Source of the DNA: Pseudolabrys sp.
GTDB lineage: Bacteria; Pseudomonadota; Alphaproteobacteria; Rhizobiales; Xanthobacteraceae
Assembly: GCA_026125895.1 (NCBI GenBank)
Contig: JAHCKG010000017.1
Span: forward strand, 1-64,000
Reading direction: 5' to 3'
DNA length: 64,000 nucleotides
Shown here in pieces: positions 51,388 to 60,032 of the stretch. The translations under genes and the position numbers were made by a program. Every line of letters begins with the position of its first letter. Position 1 is the stretch's first letter. Below the pieces are notes generated by a model, which saw only the letters and a program-made list of their open reading frames with translations, did not search any database and was not told where the DNA came from.

Positions 51388-51977
51388 CCGATGCTCTTCA
51401 TCACCTCGGCGATGGTGGCGATATCGGCGACCGGGCGCAGGCCTTCGATCGCGGCTTTGTGCAAAGCCGGCGTCGGCGCGGCGCAACCGTCTTCCAGCAC
51501 GGTCACGTCGATATCGCGCACATGCGCGTCGCGCACGGTCGAGGCCACGCCGCCATTGGTGACGATGCCGCCGACGATCAGCCGCTCGACGCCGAACTTG
51601 CGCAACAGCCAGTCGAGGCGGCTCATGTAGAACGCCGAGTAAGCGAGTTTCTCGACGGTGAAGTCGAGCGGCTGCAGTTCATCGACCACCTGCTGGCCCC
51701 ACGCCCCAGGCAGGAAGTCGCCCTTACGCAGGAACGGCCGCAACTTCTTGAGATGCGGCGCGATCATCGGCTCGCCGCCGCGGCCCGGCACCAACGTGAA
51801 TAGGGTGCCGCCGACCACGCCGCCTTTGGCGCGCACCGCATCAACAAGCGGCTTCAGTTTGGCCGGCAGAGCGGCGGCCTCGGCGCTGACAGCGCCACCG
51901 CGCGCATAGGCGCCCTTCGGATGGATGAAGTCGTTCTGCAGATCGACCAGCAGCAACGCCGTTGTCGCCATGCTCAT
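51384..51977 (-). CDS. Isochorismatase-like hydrolase with catalytic Cys replaced by Gly
   Basis: This 197-residue protein is a full-length member of the isochorismatase/cysteine hydrolase fold. It has Asp in ALLLVDLQNDFIHPKG and Lys in FTVEKLAYSAFY. At the nucleophile position, usually TNVCV, it reads IVTNGGVAST, so Cys is Gly. Isochorismatases such as PhzD do not need the Cys and cleave vinyl ethers, whereas amidases do. It sits between HyuA and the FAD oxidoreductase with a one-base overlap to HyuA. Its role in a hydantoinase-like cluster would normally be N-carbamoyl or amide hydrolysis, which the missing Cys makes doubtful. Confidence 0.88.
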   Translation of the reverse strand: MSMATTALLLVDLQNDFIHPKGAYARGGAVSAEAAALPAKLKPLVDAVRAKGGVVGGTLFTLVPGRGGEPMIAPHLKKLRPFLRKGDFLPGAWGQQVVDELQPLDFTVEKLAYSAFYMSRLDWLLRKFGVERLIVGGIVTNGGVASTVRDAHVRDIDVTVLEDGCAAPTPALHKAAIEGLRPVADIATIAEVMKSIG

Positions 51978-54046
51978 CACTTGCGCTCCACGACGAGATT
52001 GCCCAGCGCATCGACGCGGCCGGCAAGATCGGGATCGATGAAGATGGTGGCGTCGGGCTGCTCCAGCACCGCCGGCCCTTCGATCACCGCCTTCACCGGC
52101 AGATCGAGCCGCGACCACACCTTGGCGTCGTGCCAGGCGCCGCCGTGAAACACCGGGCGCGTGCCCTTTTCCGCTTTGGAAAGCGAGGCATCCGCCCGCG
52201 GCGCGAAGGCCGTGAGATCGAAAGCCGGGCGGCGCCCGACTGCCGCGGTACGCAGCGACACAATGCGCGTCGGAATGCCCGGCAGCAGCCGGCTGAACGC
52301 CGCCTCATAGGTCTTGTCGAAGGCGGCGCGGATCGCGGCTTCGGTCACGCCTGTGCCGGCCTCGCTGAATGTCACCGGCAGCGGCACCGCCACCGTATGC
52401 GTCTGGCCGAGATAATGCATGTCGAGCTCGAACAGCACATCGACTCGGTCGACGGCGATGCCGGCGGCGTCCACCACCGCCTTCGCTTCCTTGCCGGCGG
52501 TGACCATGCGCGCATCGAGCGCGGCGATGTCGAGACCGTCGACCATCAAGTTGACGGTCTGCACCTGATCGTGGCGCAGATCGGCGATCACGCAGCCGAG
52601 CGCCGAGGTGACGCCCGGGAAGCGTGGCACCAAAGCACCCTTGAGCCCGATCTCCTTGACCAGCGCGCTGACATGCAGCGCGCCGCCGCCGCCGAACGGC
52701 ATGGCGACGAACTTCGCGGGGTCGTGACCGCGCTCGATGGAGACGAGGCGAATGGCGCCGGCCATGCGCGCATCGGCGACGCGGACGATGGCTTCCGCCG
52801 CCGCCATCACGTCGATCTTCAAAGGCTGCGCGACATGCTTGTCGATGGCGCGCCTGGCCGCCTCGACATCGAGTGCGGCGAGCTTGCCGCCGATCGGCCG
52901 CGCCGCATTGATGCGGCCGAGCACGACATGGGCGTCGGTCAGCGTCGGCCGCTCGTTACCCTGCCCGTAGCACACCGGGCCCGGCACCGAGCCGGCGCTT
53001 TCCGGGCCGACCTGCAACAGGCCGCCGCGATCGACCCAGGCGATCGAGCCGCCGCCGGCGCCGATGGTGGTGATCTCGATCATCGGCGTGCGGATGACCA
53101 TGCCGAAATCGATGGTGGTCTGCGCTGCCAGCGACGGCTTGCCGCCGGCGACCAGCGACACGTCGAACGAGGTGCCGCCGAGATCACCGGTGATGATGTT
53201 GTCGTGGCCCGCGGCGCGGGCAATCGCCGCCGCGGCAATGACGCCGGCCGCGGGACCCGACAAGGCCGTGCGCACCGGCAGCCGCCGCGCTGTCTTCGTC
53301 GACATCACGCCGCCGTTCGACTGCACGATATGGAAGGTGCCCTTGAAGTCGTTGTCGTCGAGCGCCTGCTCCAGCCGCGCCAGATAGGCGGCGACGCCGG
53401 GCTGCAGATAGGCGTTGAGACCGGTGGTCGAGGCGCGCTCGAACTCGCGGATCTCCGGCAGCACCTGATGCGAGGCCGAGACATGCTCGTTGTGCCACAC
53501 CGCCTGGGCCGCCGCGAAGGCGCGCTTCTCATTCTCGGCATTGGCGTACGCGTTGATGAAGATGATGGCGAGCGCCTGCGCTCCCTTGCTCTTCAGTTCT
53601 TCCGCCGCCTTGCGGACCGCATCGACATCCACTGCGGTGCGGATGGTGCCGTCGGCAAGCGTGCGCTCATCGACCTCGAGGCGTAGATCGCGGTCGGCGA
53701 TCGGCGTGAAATTGCCCCACAGGCCCCAGGTCTGGCGGCGGTCGCGGCGGCGCATTTCCAGCACGTCGCGAAAGCCACGCGTGGTGATCACGCCGACCCG
53801 CGTGCCCTTGCGTTCGAGCAGCATGTTGGTGCCGACCGTGGTGCCGTGCACGATAGAGCCGAAGCTCTTGACGTCGCCGAGCGCTTCCAGGCCCTGCATG
53901 AAGCCGGCCGCCTCGTTGCCGCGGTTGGACGGCACCTTGGCCGTGCGGAAGGCGCGCGCAGCCTCGTCGAACAGGAACAGATCGGTAAAGGTGCCGCCGA
54001 CATCGACGCCGACGATGGCTTGCTTGTTACTCATCTTGTCACTCAC
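51977..54046 (-). CDS. hyuA: Hydantoinase/oxoprolinase family protein, HyuA-like subunit
   Basis: This 689-residue ATP-grasping actin-like-fold protein has IVGVDVGGTFTDLFLFDEA at the N-terminus, GTTVGTNMLLERKGTRVGVI near residue 65, ITGDLGGTSFDVSLVAGG near 290, and AMPFGGGGALHVSAL near 450. It pairs with HyuB to form ATP-dependent hydantoinases, 5-oxoprolinases or acetone/acetophenone-type carboxylases. The exact reaction cannot be told from the sequence. HyuA starts four bases before the HyuB stop, and its end overlaps the isochorismatase-like gene by one base. An internal start at 54034 is also possible. Confidence 0.94.
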   Translation of the reverse strand: MSDKMSNKQAIVGVDVGGTFTDLFLFDEAARAFRTAKVPSNRGNEAAGFMQGLEALGDVKSFGSIVHGTTVGTNMLLERKGTRVGVITTRGFRDVLEMRRRDRRQTWGLWGNFTPIADRDLRLEVDERTLADGTIRTAVDVDAVRKAAEELKSKGAQALAIIFINAYANAENEKRAFAAAQAVWHNEHVSASHQVLPEIREFERASTTGLNAYLQPGVAAYLARLEQALDDNDFKGTFHIVQSNGGVMSTKTARRLPVRTALSGPAAGVIAAAAIARAAGHDNIITGDLGGTSFDVSLVAGGKPSLAAQTTIDFGMVIRTPMIEITTIGAGGGSIAWVDRGGLLQVGPESAGSVPGPVCYGQGNERPTLTDAHVVLGRINAARPIGGKLAALDVEAARRAIDKHVAQPLKIDVMAAAEAIVRVADARMAGAIRLVSIERGHDPAKFVAMPFGGGGALHVSALVKEIGLKGALVPRFPGVTSALGCVIADLRHDQVQTVNLMVDGLDIAALDARMVTAGKEAKAVVDAAGIAVDRVDVLFELDMHYLGQTHTVAVPLPVTFSEAGTGVTEAAIRAAFDKTYEAAFSRLLPGIPTRIVSLRTAAVGRRPAFDLTAFAPRADASLSKAEKGTRPVFHGGAWHDAKVWSRLDLPVKAVIEGPAVLEQPDATIFIDPDLAGRVDALGNLVVERK

Positions 54047-55782
54047 GCGCGGGCTCCCCCGCGCAGCTTCGCCGTCGCACCGTCATCCACCGTGCCGTCG
54101 GGCTTGACCGCGACGCCGTAATCGCTCGCCGCCTTGTCGCGCGACACGTAGCCGAGCGCCACGTCGCGGGCGACGCGGGCGGGCTCCCGTGTCATGGGGT
54201 CGCCGAAGCCGCCGCCGCCGGGCGTCTCCAGCCGCACGCGCTGGCCGCGCTTGATGCGCACATCGGTGATCTTGGAGACGAGATCCGGCGAGCGCTCACC
54301 GCTCTCGCTGTCAAAGTAGAAGCGATTGAGCGCGGCGCTCTTGCCGCCATTGACGCCGAAGGGCGGAAACTTGCCGCGCTCGCCGAGCAGGAACACGTCG
54401 GTGTCGCCTTCGTTCAGCGCCTCGATCTCGTAAATGGCGCCGCAGCCGCCGCGGTTGAAGCCCGGGCCAGCGGAGTCGACGCGCAGCGCCCACTGCGTGA
54501 ACATCACGGGATAGAGCGACTCCAGGATTTCCGCCGGCGGAATGGTCGCGGTCGAGATCGGGTTGTTGCCGTGGTTGAGGCCGTCGCCTTCCGGATTGCC
54601 CCCTAAGCCGCCGCCGAAGAAACAGAACATCACCCAGCGCCTGTGGTCCGCCCGCCAACCGGCGAGCGACAGCGCGTTGATGGTGGCGTAAGGGCTGCCA
54701 TTGGCGCGCTCCGGCGCCGCCTTGGCGAAGGCGCCGAACACGGTGTCGATGACGCGCAGGATGGTCTCGGTGTAGCCGCCGACCGGCTTGGGCGCCGAGA
54801 CGCCGAGCAGCGTCCTATCGGGAATGACGAACTCGATCGGCGCGAGACACCCGGCATTGGCCGGCACGTCGGTGAACAAATGCTTCAGCGCGACATAGCA
54901 GCAGGCCACCGCGGTCGAGCGCGCGATGTTGAGCGGGCCGCGGCACGGCGGCGCCGAGCGCGAGAAATCCAGCGTCATGCGGTCGCCGGCAATGGTCAGA
55001 TCGAGCGCGATGCGCAGCGGCTCGTCGGTGATGCCGTCATTGTCGAGGAAATCGTCATACGAATAGGTGCCGTCCGGCAGCGCCGCGATATTGGCGCGCA
55101 TCAGCGCCTCGGCGCGCGCCGACAGCGCCTGCATCGCGGCTTGGACGGTGTCGTCGCCATATTCGTCGAGCAAGGCGTGGACGCGCTGCTCGCCAAGCTG
55201 CAGCGCATTGAGCTGGCCGTTGAGGTCGCCCCAGTTCGACTGCGGCACGCGCGAATTGGCGGCGAGGATGTCGGCGATGTCCTGCCGAAATTGACCGCCA
55301 CTGACGATTTTGACCGGCGGGACCCGGAAGCCCTCCTGGAAGCTCTCCGTCGCCTTGGCGTTGAAATTGCCCGGCACATTGCCGCCGACATCGAGCCAGT
55401 GACCGACCGAGGCGAGCCAGGCGAACACCTTGCCGTTGCGCATCACCGGCCGCACCAGGCGGAAGTCGTTGAGATGCGTGCCGCCGTCGTAGGGATCGTT
55501 GAAGAGATAGATGTCGCCCTCTTCGAGATCGCCCTGCGCCTTCGCCTTGTCGATCACCGCCTTGACGGCGAAGGCCATGGCGCCGACGAAGATCGGCAGC
55601 CCGGAAGTGCCCTGCACCAGGGTCGCGCCGGTCTCGGCGTGATAGAGGCCGTGGCAGGCGTCATGCGCTTCGGCGATGATCGGATTGAAGGCCGAGCGGA
55701 AAAGCGTCGCGTCCATCTCGTCGGCGATCTGCACCAGACGGCCGTTGAGCACGGCGAGCGTGACCGGATCGAGCGTGCGCAT
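54043..55782 (-). CDS. hyuB: Hydantoinase/oxoprolinase family protein, HyuB-like subunit
   Basis: This 579-residue partner subunit shows the family blocks VTLAVLNGRLVQIADEMDATL, ADILAANSRVPQSNWGDL, GDIYLFNDPYDGGTHLNDF (an acid/His cluster near residue 95), and the C-terminal LETPGGGGFGDPMTREP. I start it at 55782 (MRTLDPVTLAVLNG), which shares one base with the stop of the lyase gene upstream; a longer start has no family match. HyuA and HyuB together hydrolyse a cyclic amide or carboxylate a ketone at the cost of ATP. Confidence 0.94.
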   Translation of the reverse strand: MRTLDPVTLAVLNGRLVQIADEMDATLFRSAFNPIIAEAHDACHGLYHAETGATLVQGTSGLPIFVGAMAFAVKAVIDKAKAQGDLEEGDIYLFNDPYDGGTHLNDFRLVRPVMRNGKVFAWLASVGHWLDVGGNVPGNFNAKATESFQEGFRVPPVKIVSGGQFRQDIADILAANSRVPQSNWGDLNGQLNALQLGEQRVHALLDEYGDDTVQAAMQALSARAEALMRANIAALPDGTYSYDDFLDNDGITDEPLRIALDLTIAGDRMTLDFSRSAPPCRGPLNIARSTAVACCYVALKHLFTDVPANAGCLAPIEFVIPDRTLLGVSAPKPVGGYTETILRVIDTVFGAFAKAAPERANGSPYATINALSLAGWRADHRRWVMFCFFGGGLGGNPEGDGLNHGNNPISTATIPPAEILESLYPVMFTQWALRVDSAGPGFNRGGCGAIYEIEALNEGDTDVFLLGERGKFPPFGVNGGKSAALNRFYFDSESGERSPDLVSKITDVRIKRGQRVRLETPGGGGFGDPMTREPARVARDVALGYVSRDKAASDYGVAVKPDGTVDDGATAKLRGGARA

Positions 55783-56666
55783 CAGTTCTTGCCCGGCTTG
55801 TAGTCGGCGTACCACTTGCCGCGCTCCAGGGTCTCCGGCGTGCCGATCAGGTCGTTGAGCGCGTTGAAGTCGAACATCTTCGGGCGGTATGCGTCCGTAG
55901 TGCCGTCGGCCTTGATCGTCGTATAAAAATCCTGCGCCGCTCTGGCAATGGCGCGGACGATGCCGCCGGGGAAGATGACGAAGGAAAAGCCTATCTTCTC
56001 CAGCTCATGCGCCGGCACGATCGGCGTCTTGCCACCCTCCACCATGTTGGCCATCAGCGGCAGGCCCTTGCCGACGCGCTCGACGACGCGGGCCAGTTCT
56101 CCGCGCTCGCGCGGCGCCTCGACGAACAGCATGTCGGCGCCGGCCTCGCGATAGGTTGCGACGCGCTCGACGGCGCTGTCGAACCCCTCCACCGCCACGG
56201 CGTCGGTGCGGGCGATGATCAGCGTGTCTCGCGATTGCCGCGCATCGACCGCGGCCTTGATCTTGCCGGCCATTTCCAGCGCCGGGATCAGCGTCTTGTC
56301 GTCGAGATGACCGCAGCGCTTGGGGAAATCCTGATCCTCGAGCTGGATGGCGCTGGCGCCGGCGCGCTCCAGGAGGCGCACGGTGCGCTCGACATTGAGA
56401 GCGTTGCCGTAGCCGGTATCGGCATCGACGACGAGATGGGCCGCGACCCGGTCCCGGATCAAACCGACGGTATCGACCACCTCGCTTAGGGACACGAGAC
56501 CAATATCCGGCCGCCCGAGCCTGGTGTAGGCGATGGCCGCGCCCGAAACATACATCGCCTCGAAGCCGGCCTGCTCCGCGATCAGCGCGGTCAGAGGGTC
56601 GTAAACGCCCGGCGCTACCAGAATCGGCGGCTGCGACAGGCGCGCGCGCAAGTTCTTGTCAGTCAT
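55782..56666 (-). CDS. Isocitrate lyase/PEP mutase family enzyme
   Basis: This 294-residue TIM-barrel enzyme has the superfamily elements GVYDPLTALIAEQAGFEAMYV, VDADTGYGNALNVERTVRL with metal-binding Asp residues, and ELEDQ-type IQLEDQDFPKRCGHLDD, in which KRCGH carries the catalytic Cys of the lyases. Candidates are 2-methylisocitrate lyase, 2,3-dimethylmalate lyase and oxaloacetate decarboxylase. The Cys favours a lyase. It lies three bases from the LivF-like ATPase gene and overlaps HyuB by one base. It should split a C4-C7 diacid to pyruvate or glyoxylate plus a second acid. Confidence 0.9.
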   Translation of the reverse strand: MTDKNLRARLSQPPILVAPGVYDPLTALIAEQAGFEAMYVSGAAIAYTRLGRPDIGLVSLSEVVDTVGLIRDRVAAHLVVDADTGYGNALNVERTVRLLERAGASAIQLEDQDFPKRCGHLDDKTLIPALEMAGKIKAAVDARQSRDTLIIARTDAVAVEGFDSAVERVATYREAGADMLFVEAPRERGELARVVERVGKGLPLMANMVEGGKTPIVPAHELEKIGFSFVIFPGGIVRAIARAAQDFYTTIKADGTTDAYRPKMFDFNALNDLIGTPETLERGKWYADYKPGKN

Positions 56667-56669
56667 GCA

Positions 56670-57383
56670 TCATAGTCCCAGATAGGTCCGTTTGAGTTCG
56701 GGATCGGCGGCGATTTCGGCGGCACGTCCCGACATGACGAAATGGCCTTCGGCGAGGATGTAGGCTCGATCCGCCAGTTCGAGGCTCTGCACCACATTCT
56801 GCTCGACCAGCATGACGGCGACGCCGTCGGCGTGAATGCGCCCGATCAGGGCGAACAGCTCCTCGACCAGCAGCGGCGACAGCCCGAGCGACGGCTCATC
56901 GAGGATGAGAAGTTTCGGCTCGGCCATCAGACCGCGGCCGATCGCCAGCATCTGCTGTTCCCCGCCCGACAAGGTCCCGGCGTACTGGGAGAAACGTTCG
57001 CGCAGCCGCGGGAATATCCCAAACACCCGCTCGCGGTTCTGCGACCGGCGCTCGCGGGCCCGGCCATAGCTGCCGAGGTCGAGGTTTTCGCGCACCGTGA
57101 GGTTCGGGAAGACGCGGCGGCCTTCCGGCACATGGATGAGACCTCGCGCCACGATCGCGGCGCAGCTCTCACGTTCGATCGAGGCGCCGTCGAAACGGAT
57201 GGTGCCGGCCTGCGCCCGCAAGACGCCGGACAAAGTGCGATTGAGCGTCGATTTGCCGACGCCGTTCGAGCCGAGCACCGTGACGATCTCGCCGGCATTG
57301 GCGGTCAAATCAATGCCGCGCAGCACTTCGGTCTCGCCGTAGCCGGCGCGCAGCCCTTCGATGGCGAGAAGCGGCGCGGTCAT
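56670..57383 (-). CDS. ABC transporter ATP-binding protein (LivF-like, second Liv system)
   Basis: This 237-residue ATPase is a stand-alone LivF: Walker A GSNGVGKSTL, RGLIHVPEGRRVFPNLTV, signature LSGGEQQMLAIGRGL, Walker B LLILDEPSLGLSP and VEQNVVQSLEL. Unlike the LivF in the fusion at 13703 it has no extra domain. It overlaps LivG by four bases and belongs to the minus-strand transporter 56670-61262. Confidence 0.95.
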   Translation of the reverse strand: MTAPLLAIEGLRAGYGETEVLRGIDLTANAGEIVTVLGSNGVGKSTLNRTLSGVLRAQAGTIRFDGASIERESCAAIVARGLIHVPEGRRVFPNLTVRENLDLGSYGRARERRSQNRERVFGIFPRLRERFSQYAGTLSGGEQQMLAIGRGLMAEPKLLILDEPSLGLSPLLVEELFALIGRIHADGVAVMLVEQNVVQSLELADRAYILAEGHFVMSGRAAEIAADPELKRTYLGL

Positions 57384-58129
57384 GATGCCGGCCTCGCCAA
57401 GCGGGCCGCAGCGCCGTGGCCGAGGTAGGCCTCGATGACGATCGGGTTGCCGGCCACCTCCTCCGGTGTGCCCTCGGCGACCAGCCGCCCTTCGGCAAGA
57501 ACAAAGACCTGTTCGGCGAGACTCATGACCGCCTGCATGACGTGTTCGATCATCAAAATGGTCACGCCGCGATCGCGCAGGCTTCGGATCACCGGGATGA
57601 TGTCGCGGATTTCAGATGGATTGAGGCCGGCCAGCACTTCGTCGAGCAGCAGAAGTTTAGGCTCCGTTGCCAACGCCTTGGCGAGTTCGAGCCGCTTGCG
57701 GCCAGCGACAGTGAGCGCGTCGGCCGGCGTGTCGAGCAGCGCCTCCAGACCGACTTCGCGCGCCACCTGCTCAGCCGCTGCGATGGCCGCATCGCGCCCG
57801 CGGTGCCGCAAATATGCGCCGACGCGGATGTTCTCGCGCACGGTGAGTCCTGCGAAGGGCTGCACGATCTGGAAGGTGCGGCCGATGCCGCGCCGCGCGA
57901 GCTTATGCGACGGCGCGCCGGTGACATCGTCGCCGTCGTAAAAGACTTCGCCGTCGCTCGGCTTGAGGAAACCGGAAATCACCGAGAACAACGTCGTCTT
58001 GCCGGCGCCGTTCGGGCCGATCAGCGCGGTGATGCTGCCTTCGCGCACGCTCATCGACACGCCGCTGACGGCCAGCAGGCCGCCGAAGCGGCGCGACACA
58101 TTGCGCACATCGAGCACCGGTTCAACCAT
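57380..58129 (-). CDS. ABC transporter ATP-binding protein (LivG-like, second Liv system)
   Basis: This 249-residue ATPase has Walker A GPNGAGKTTLF, IGRTFQIVQPFAGLTVREN, a signature region ALTVAGRKRLELAKAL (LivG proteins commonly deviate from LSGGQ), Walker B LLLLDEVLAGLNPSE and the MIEHVMQ switch. I start at 58129 (MVEPVLDVRNVSR). It overlaps the LivM-like gene by eight bases and the LivF-like gene by four. Confidence 0.95.
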   Translation of the reverse strand: MVEPVLDVRNVSRRFGGLLAVSGVSMSVREGSITALIGPNGAGKTTLFSVISGFLKPSDGEVFYDGDDVTGAPSHKLARRGIGRTFQIVQPFAGLTVRENIRVGAYLRHRGRDAAIAAAEQVAREVGLEALLDTPADALTVAGRKRLELAKALATEPKLLLLDEVLAGLNPSEIRDIIPVIRSLRDRGVTILMIEHVMQAVMSLAEQVFVLAEGRLVAEGTPEEVAGNPIVIEAYLGHGAAARLARPAS

Positions 58130-59105
58130 GACGCACCTTCGCGGCACGAGCGCCCCGGCGCCGGAACTTCGCCAGCAGCGTCTTGCGCAGCCCGATGAGC
58201 CCGCGCGGCGACATCCACACGACGGCGATCAGGACGATGCCGAAGACGACGAGATCGAGACCCGGCGCCTGCCCGGTGATCAGCAGAGCGGCCTCGCCGA
58301 GCGCCTTGACCACGACGGCGCCGACCAGCGGCCCGAACACGGTGCCGGCGCCGCCGATGATCGGCGTCAGCAACGCCTCGATCGAGATCCAGGTGCCATA
58401 GGCGATATGGGAATCGACGAACAGGAAATACTGCACGTAGAAGCAGCCGGCCGCGGCGGTCATGGCCCCGGACACCACCATGGCCGCGAGCTTGATCGTC
58501 AGCGCATTGACGCCGAGCGCGCGCGCCGCATCTTCGTTCTCACGCACGGCGATCAGCCAGGCGCCGAAGCGCGAACGCTCGATCGCCCAGGTGATCACAA
58601 GCCCCGCCGCGACCAGCGACAGGATCAGCCAGTAGAACGAGGCGCGGCTCTGGAATTGCATCGCGGAAAAGCGCAGGTCGAGCGTCACCAGGGTGCCGAC
58701 ACCGGCGCCGGTGACCGGCGCCACGCTCGCGACGATGCGCAGCACCTCGGCAAAGGCGAGCGTTACCAGCGCGAAATACGAGCCGCGCAGCCCGGCGCGG
58801 AACGCCAGCCAGCCGACGACGACGCCGACGGCGGCGCCGGCGACGATGCCGGCGCCGAAGGCCGGCCACGCGTTGACCCCGTATTTCACCTGAAGGATCG
58901 CGGTGACATAGGCGCCGGTGCCGAAGAAGATCGCATGGCCGAACGAATACTGCCCGCCATAACCGCCGAGGATGTTCCAGCCCTGCCCGGCCAGCGCGAT
59001 CATCAGCGTCACGACCAGGAAGTTCAGCACGACGTTCGACTGCACGAGCAGCGGCACCGCCGCGAGCACCGCAATGACGAGCGCGACGGGCACGAACGAC
59101 TTCAT
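58122..59105 (-). CDS. ABC transporter permease (LivM-like, second Liv system)
   Basis: This 327-residue membrane protein begins MKSFVPVALVIAVLAAVPLL and has the LivM motifs LAGQGWNILGGYGGQYSFGHA and VRENEDAARALGVNALTIKL, the coupling segment. A basic C-terminal tail (FRRRGARAAKVRHG) ends it. The ATG at 59105 overlaps the LivH stop by four bases. A frame open further upstream is only the out-of-frame shadow of LivH. Confidence 0.93.
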   Translation of the reverse strand: MKSFVPVALVIAVLAAVPLLVQSNVVLNFLVVTLMIALAGQGWNILGGYGGQYSFGHAIFFGTGAYVTAILQVKYGVNAWPAFGAGIVAGAAVGVVVGWLAFRAGLRGSYFALVTLAFAEVLRIVASVAPVTGAGVGTLVTLDLRFSAMQFQSRASFYWLILSLVAAGLVITWAIERSRFGAWLIAVRENEDAARALGVNALTIKLAAMVVSGAMTAAAGCFYVQYFLFVDSHIAYGTWISIEALLTPIIGGAGTVFGPLVGAVVVKALGEAALLITGQAPGLDLVVFGIVLIAVVWMSPRGLIGLRKTLLAKFRRRGARAAKVRHG

Positions 59106-59983
59106 GCCTTGGCTCCGAACAGGCCCTGCGGGCGCACCAGCAGCACGGCGATGAATATGAGGAAGATGCCGACCTGCCCAAGCGAGTCGCCGAGAAACAG
59201 GCTCGACAGACTCTCGACGACGCCGATCACCAGTCCGCCGATCACGGCGCCGGGCACCGAGCCCATACCGCCGAGCACGACGATGGTGAAGGCGACCAGC
59301 ACGAAGGCATTGCCCGCGGTCGGATTGACATAATAGGTCGGCATCAGCAGGCAGGCGGCGATGGCGACGCAGGCGGTGCCGAGGCCGAAGGTGACGGCAT
59401 AGATGTGGGCGACATCGATGCCCATCAATTGCGCGCCGAGCTTTTCCTTGGCGACGGCGCGGATGGCGCGGCCGACATCGGTCATGGTCATGATCAGCCA
59501 AAGGATCAGCGCGACGACGAATACCGCGCCGAAGCCGACGAGCCGCGGCAGCGCCAGGAAGGTGAAGCCGATGTCGATGCTCTGGAACGCGTAAGGCACA
59601 TCGATCGTGCGCGTATCGCCGCGGAAGTTGAACAGCAGCGCGTTCTCGACGACGACCGCCAGCCCCAGCGTCACCAGCAGCATGTTGCTGTCGCTGCCGT
59701 GCGAAGCCGGACCTATGACGAAACGCTGCAGGCCGTAGCCGAGCGCGAAGAACAGCGGGGCGATGATGAAGATCGACAGATAAGGATCGATGCCCAGCAG
59801 CTTGAACGCGAAATAGGCGGCGAACATCGCCGCCGTCAAAAGCGCGCCGTGGGCGAAGTTGATGATGTGCAGCACGCCGTAGATCAGCGTCAGGCCGAGC
59901 GCGACGAGCGCATAGACCGCCCCGGTCAGGAGGCCGTTGAGCAGCGCCGGAATGAGGATGACGGGTGACAGCACGAAATACAC
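59102..59983 (-). CDS. ABC transporter permease (LivH-like, second Liv system), GTG start
   Basis: This 293-residue membrane protein has the LivH core LNGLLTGAVYALVALGLTLI and YGVLHIINFAHGALLTAAMF near the N-terminus and the second-half VLGGMGSVPGAVIGGLVIG. The start codon at 59983 is GTG and no purine-rich ribosome binding site precedes it. Instead a perfect 10-bp hairpin ends four bases in front of it, so translation may depend on the hairpin state. It lies 49 bases after the binding-protein gene. Confidence 0.92.
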   Translation of the reverse strand: MYFVLSPVILIPALLNGLLTGAVYALVALGLTLIYGVLHIINFAHGALLTAAMFAAYFAFKLLGIDPYLSIFIIAPLFFALGYGLQRFVIGPASHGSDSNMLLVTLGLAVVVENALLFNFRGDTRTIDVPYAFQSIDIGFTFLALPRLVGFGAVFVVALILWLIMTMTDVGRAIRAVAKEKLGAQLMGIDVAHIYAVTFGLGTACVAIAACLLMPTYYVNPTAGNAFVLVAFTIVVLGGMGSVPGAVIGGLVIGVVESLSSLFLGDSLGQVGIFLIFIAVLLVRPQGLFGAKA

Positions 59984-59987
59984 GGGT

Positions 59988-60020
59988 CGCGGGCGGCATC
60001 CTTCGACGGCGCCGCCCGCG
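59988..60020 (-). promoter_or_regulatory. Perfect 10-bp hairpin between binding-protein and permease genes
   Basis: CGCGGGCGGC at 59988-59997 is the exact reverse complement of GCCGCCCGCG at 60011-60020, with a 13-base loop. It falls between the binding-protein stop (60033) and the LivH start (59983), with no T-run after it. It is best read as an mRNA-stabilising or translation-limiting structure that lowers permease relative to binding-protein expression. An attenuator is also possible. Confidence 0.6.
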
Positions 60021-60032
60021 ATCTCTCCTAAA

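Noticed and set aside
51962-53686. A 574-codon plus-strand frame opposite HyuA
   Set aside because: HyuA has clear actin-like ATP-binding motifs on the other strand; the plus frame has none.
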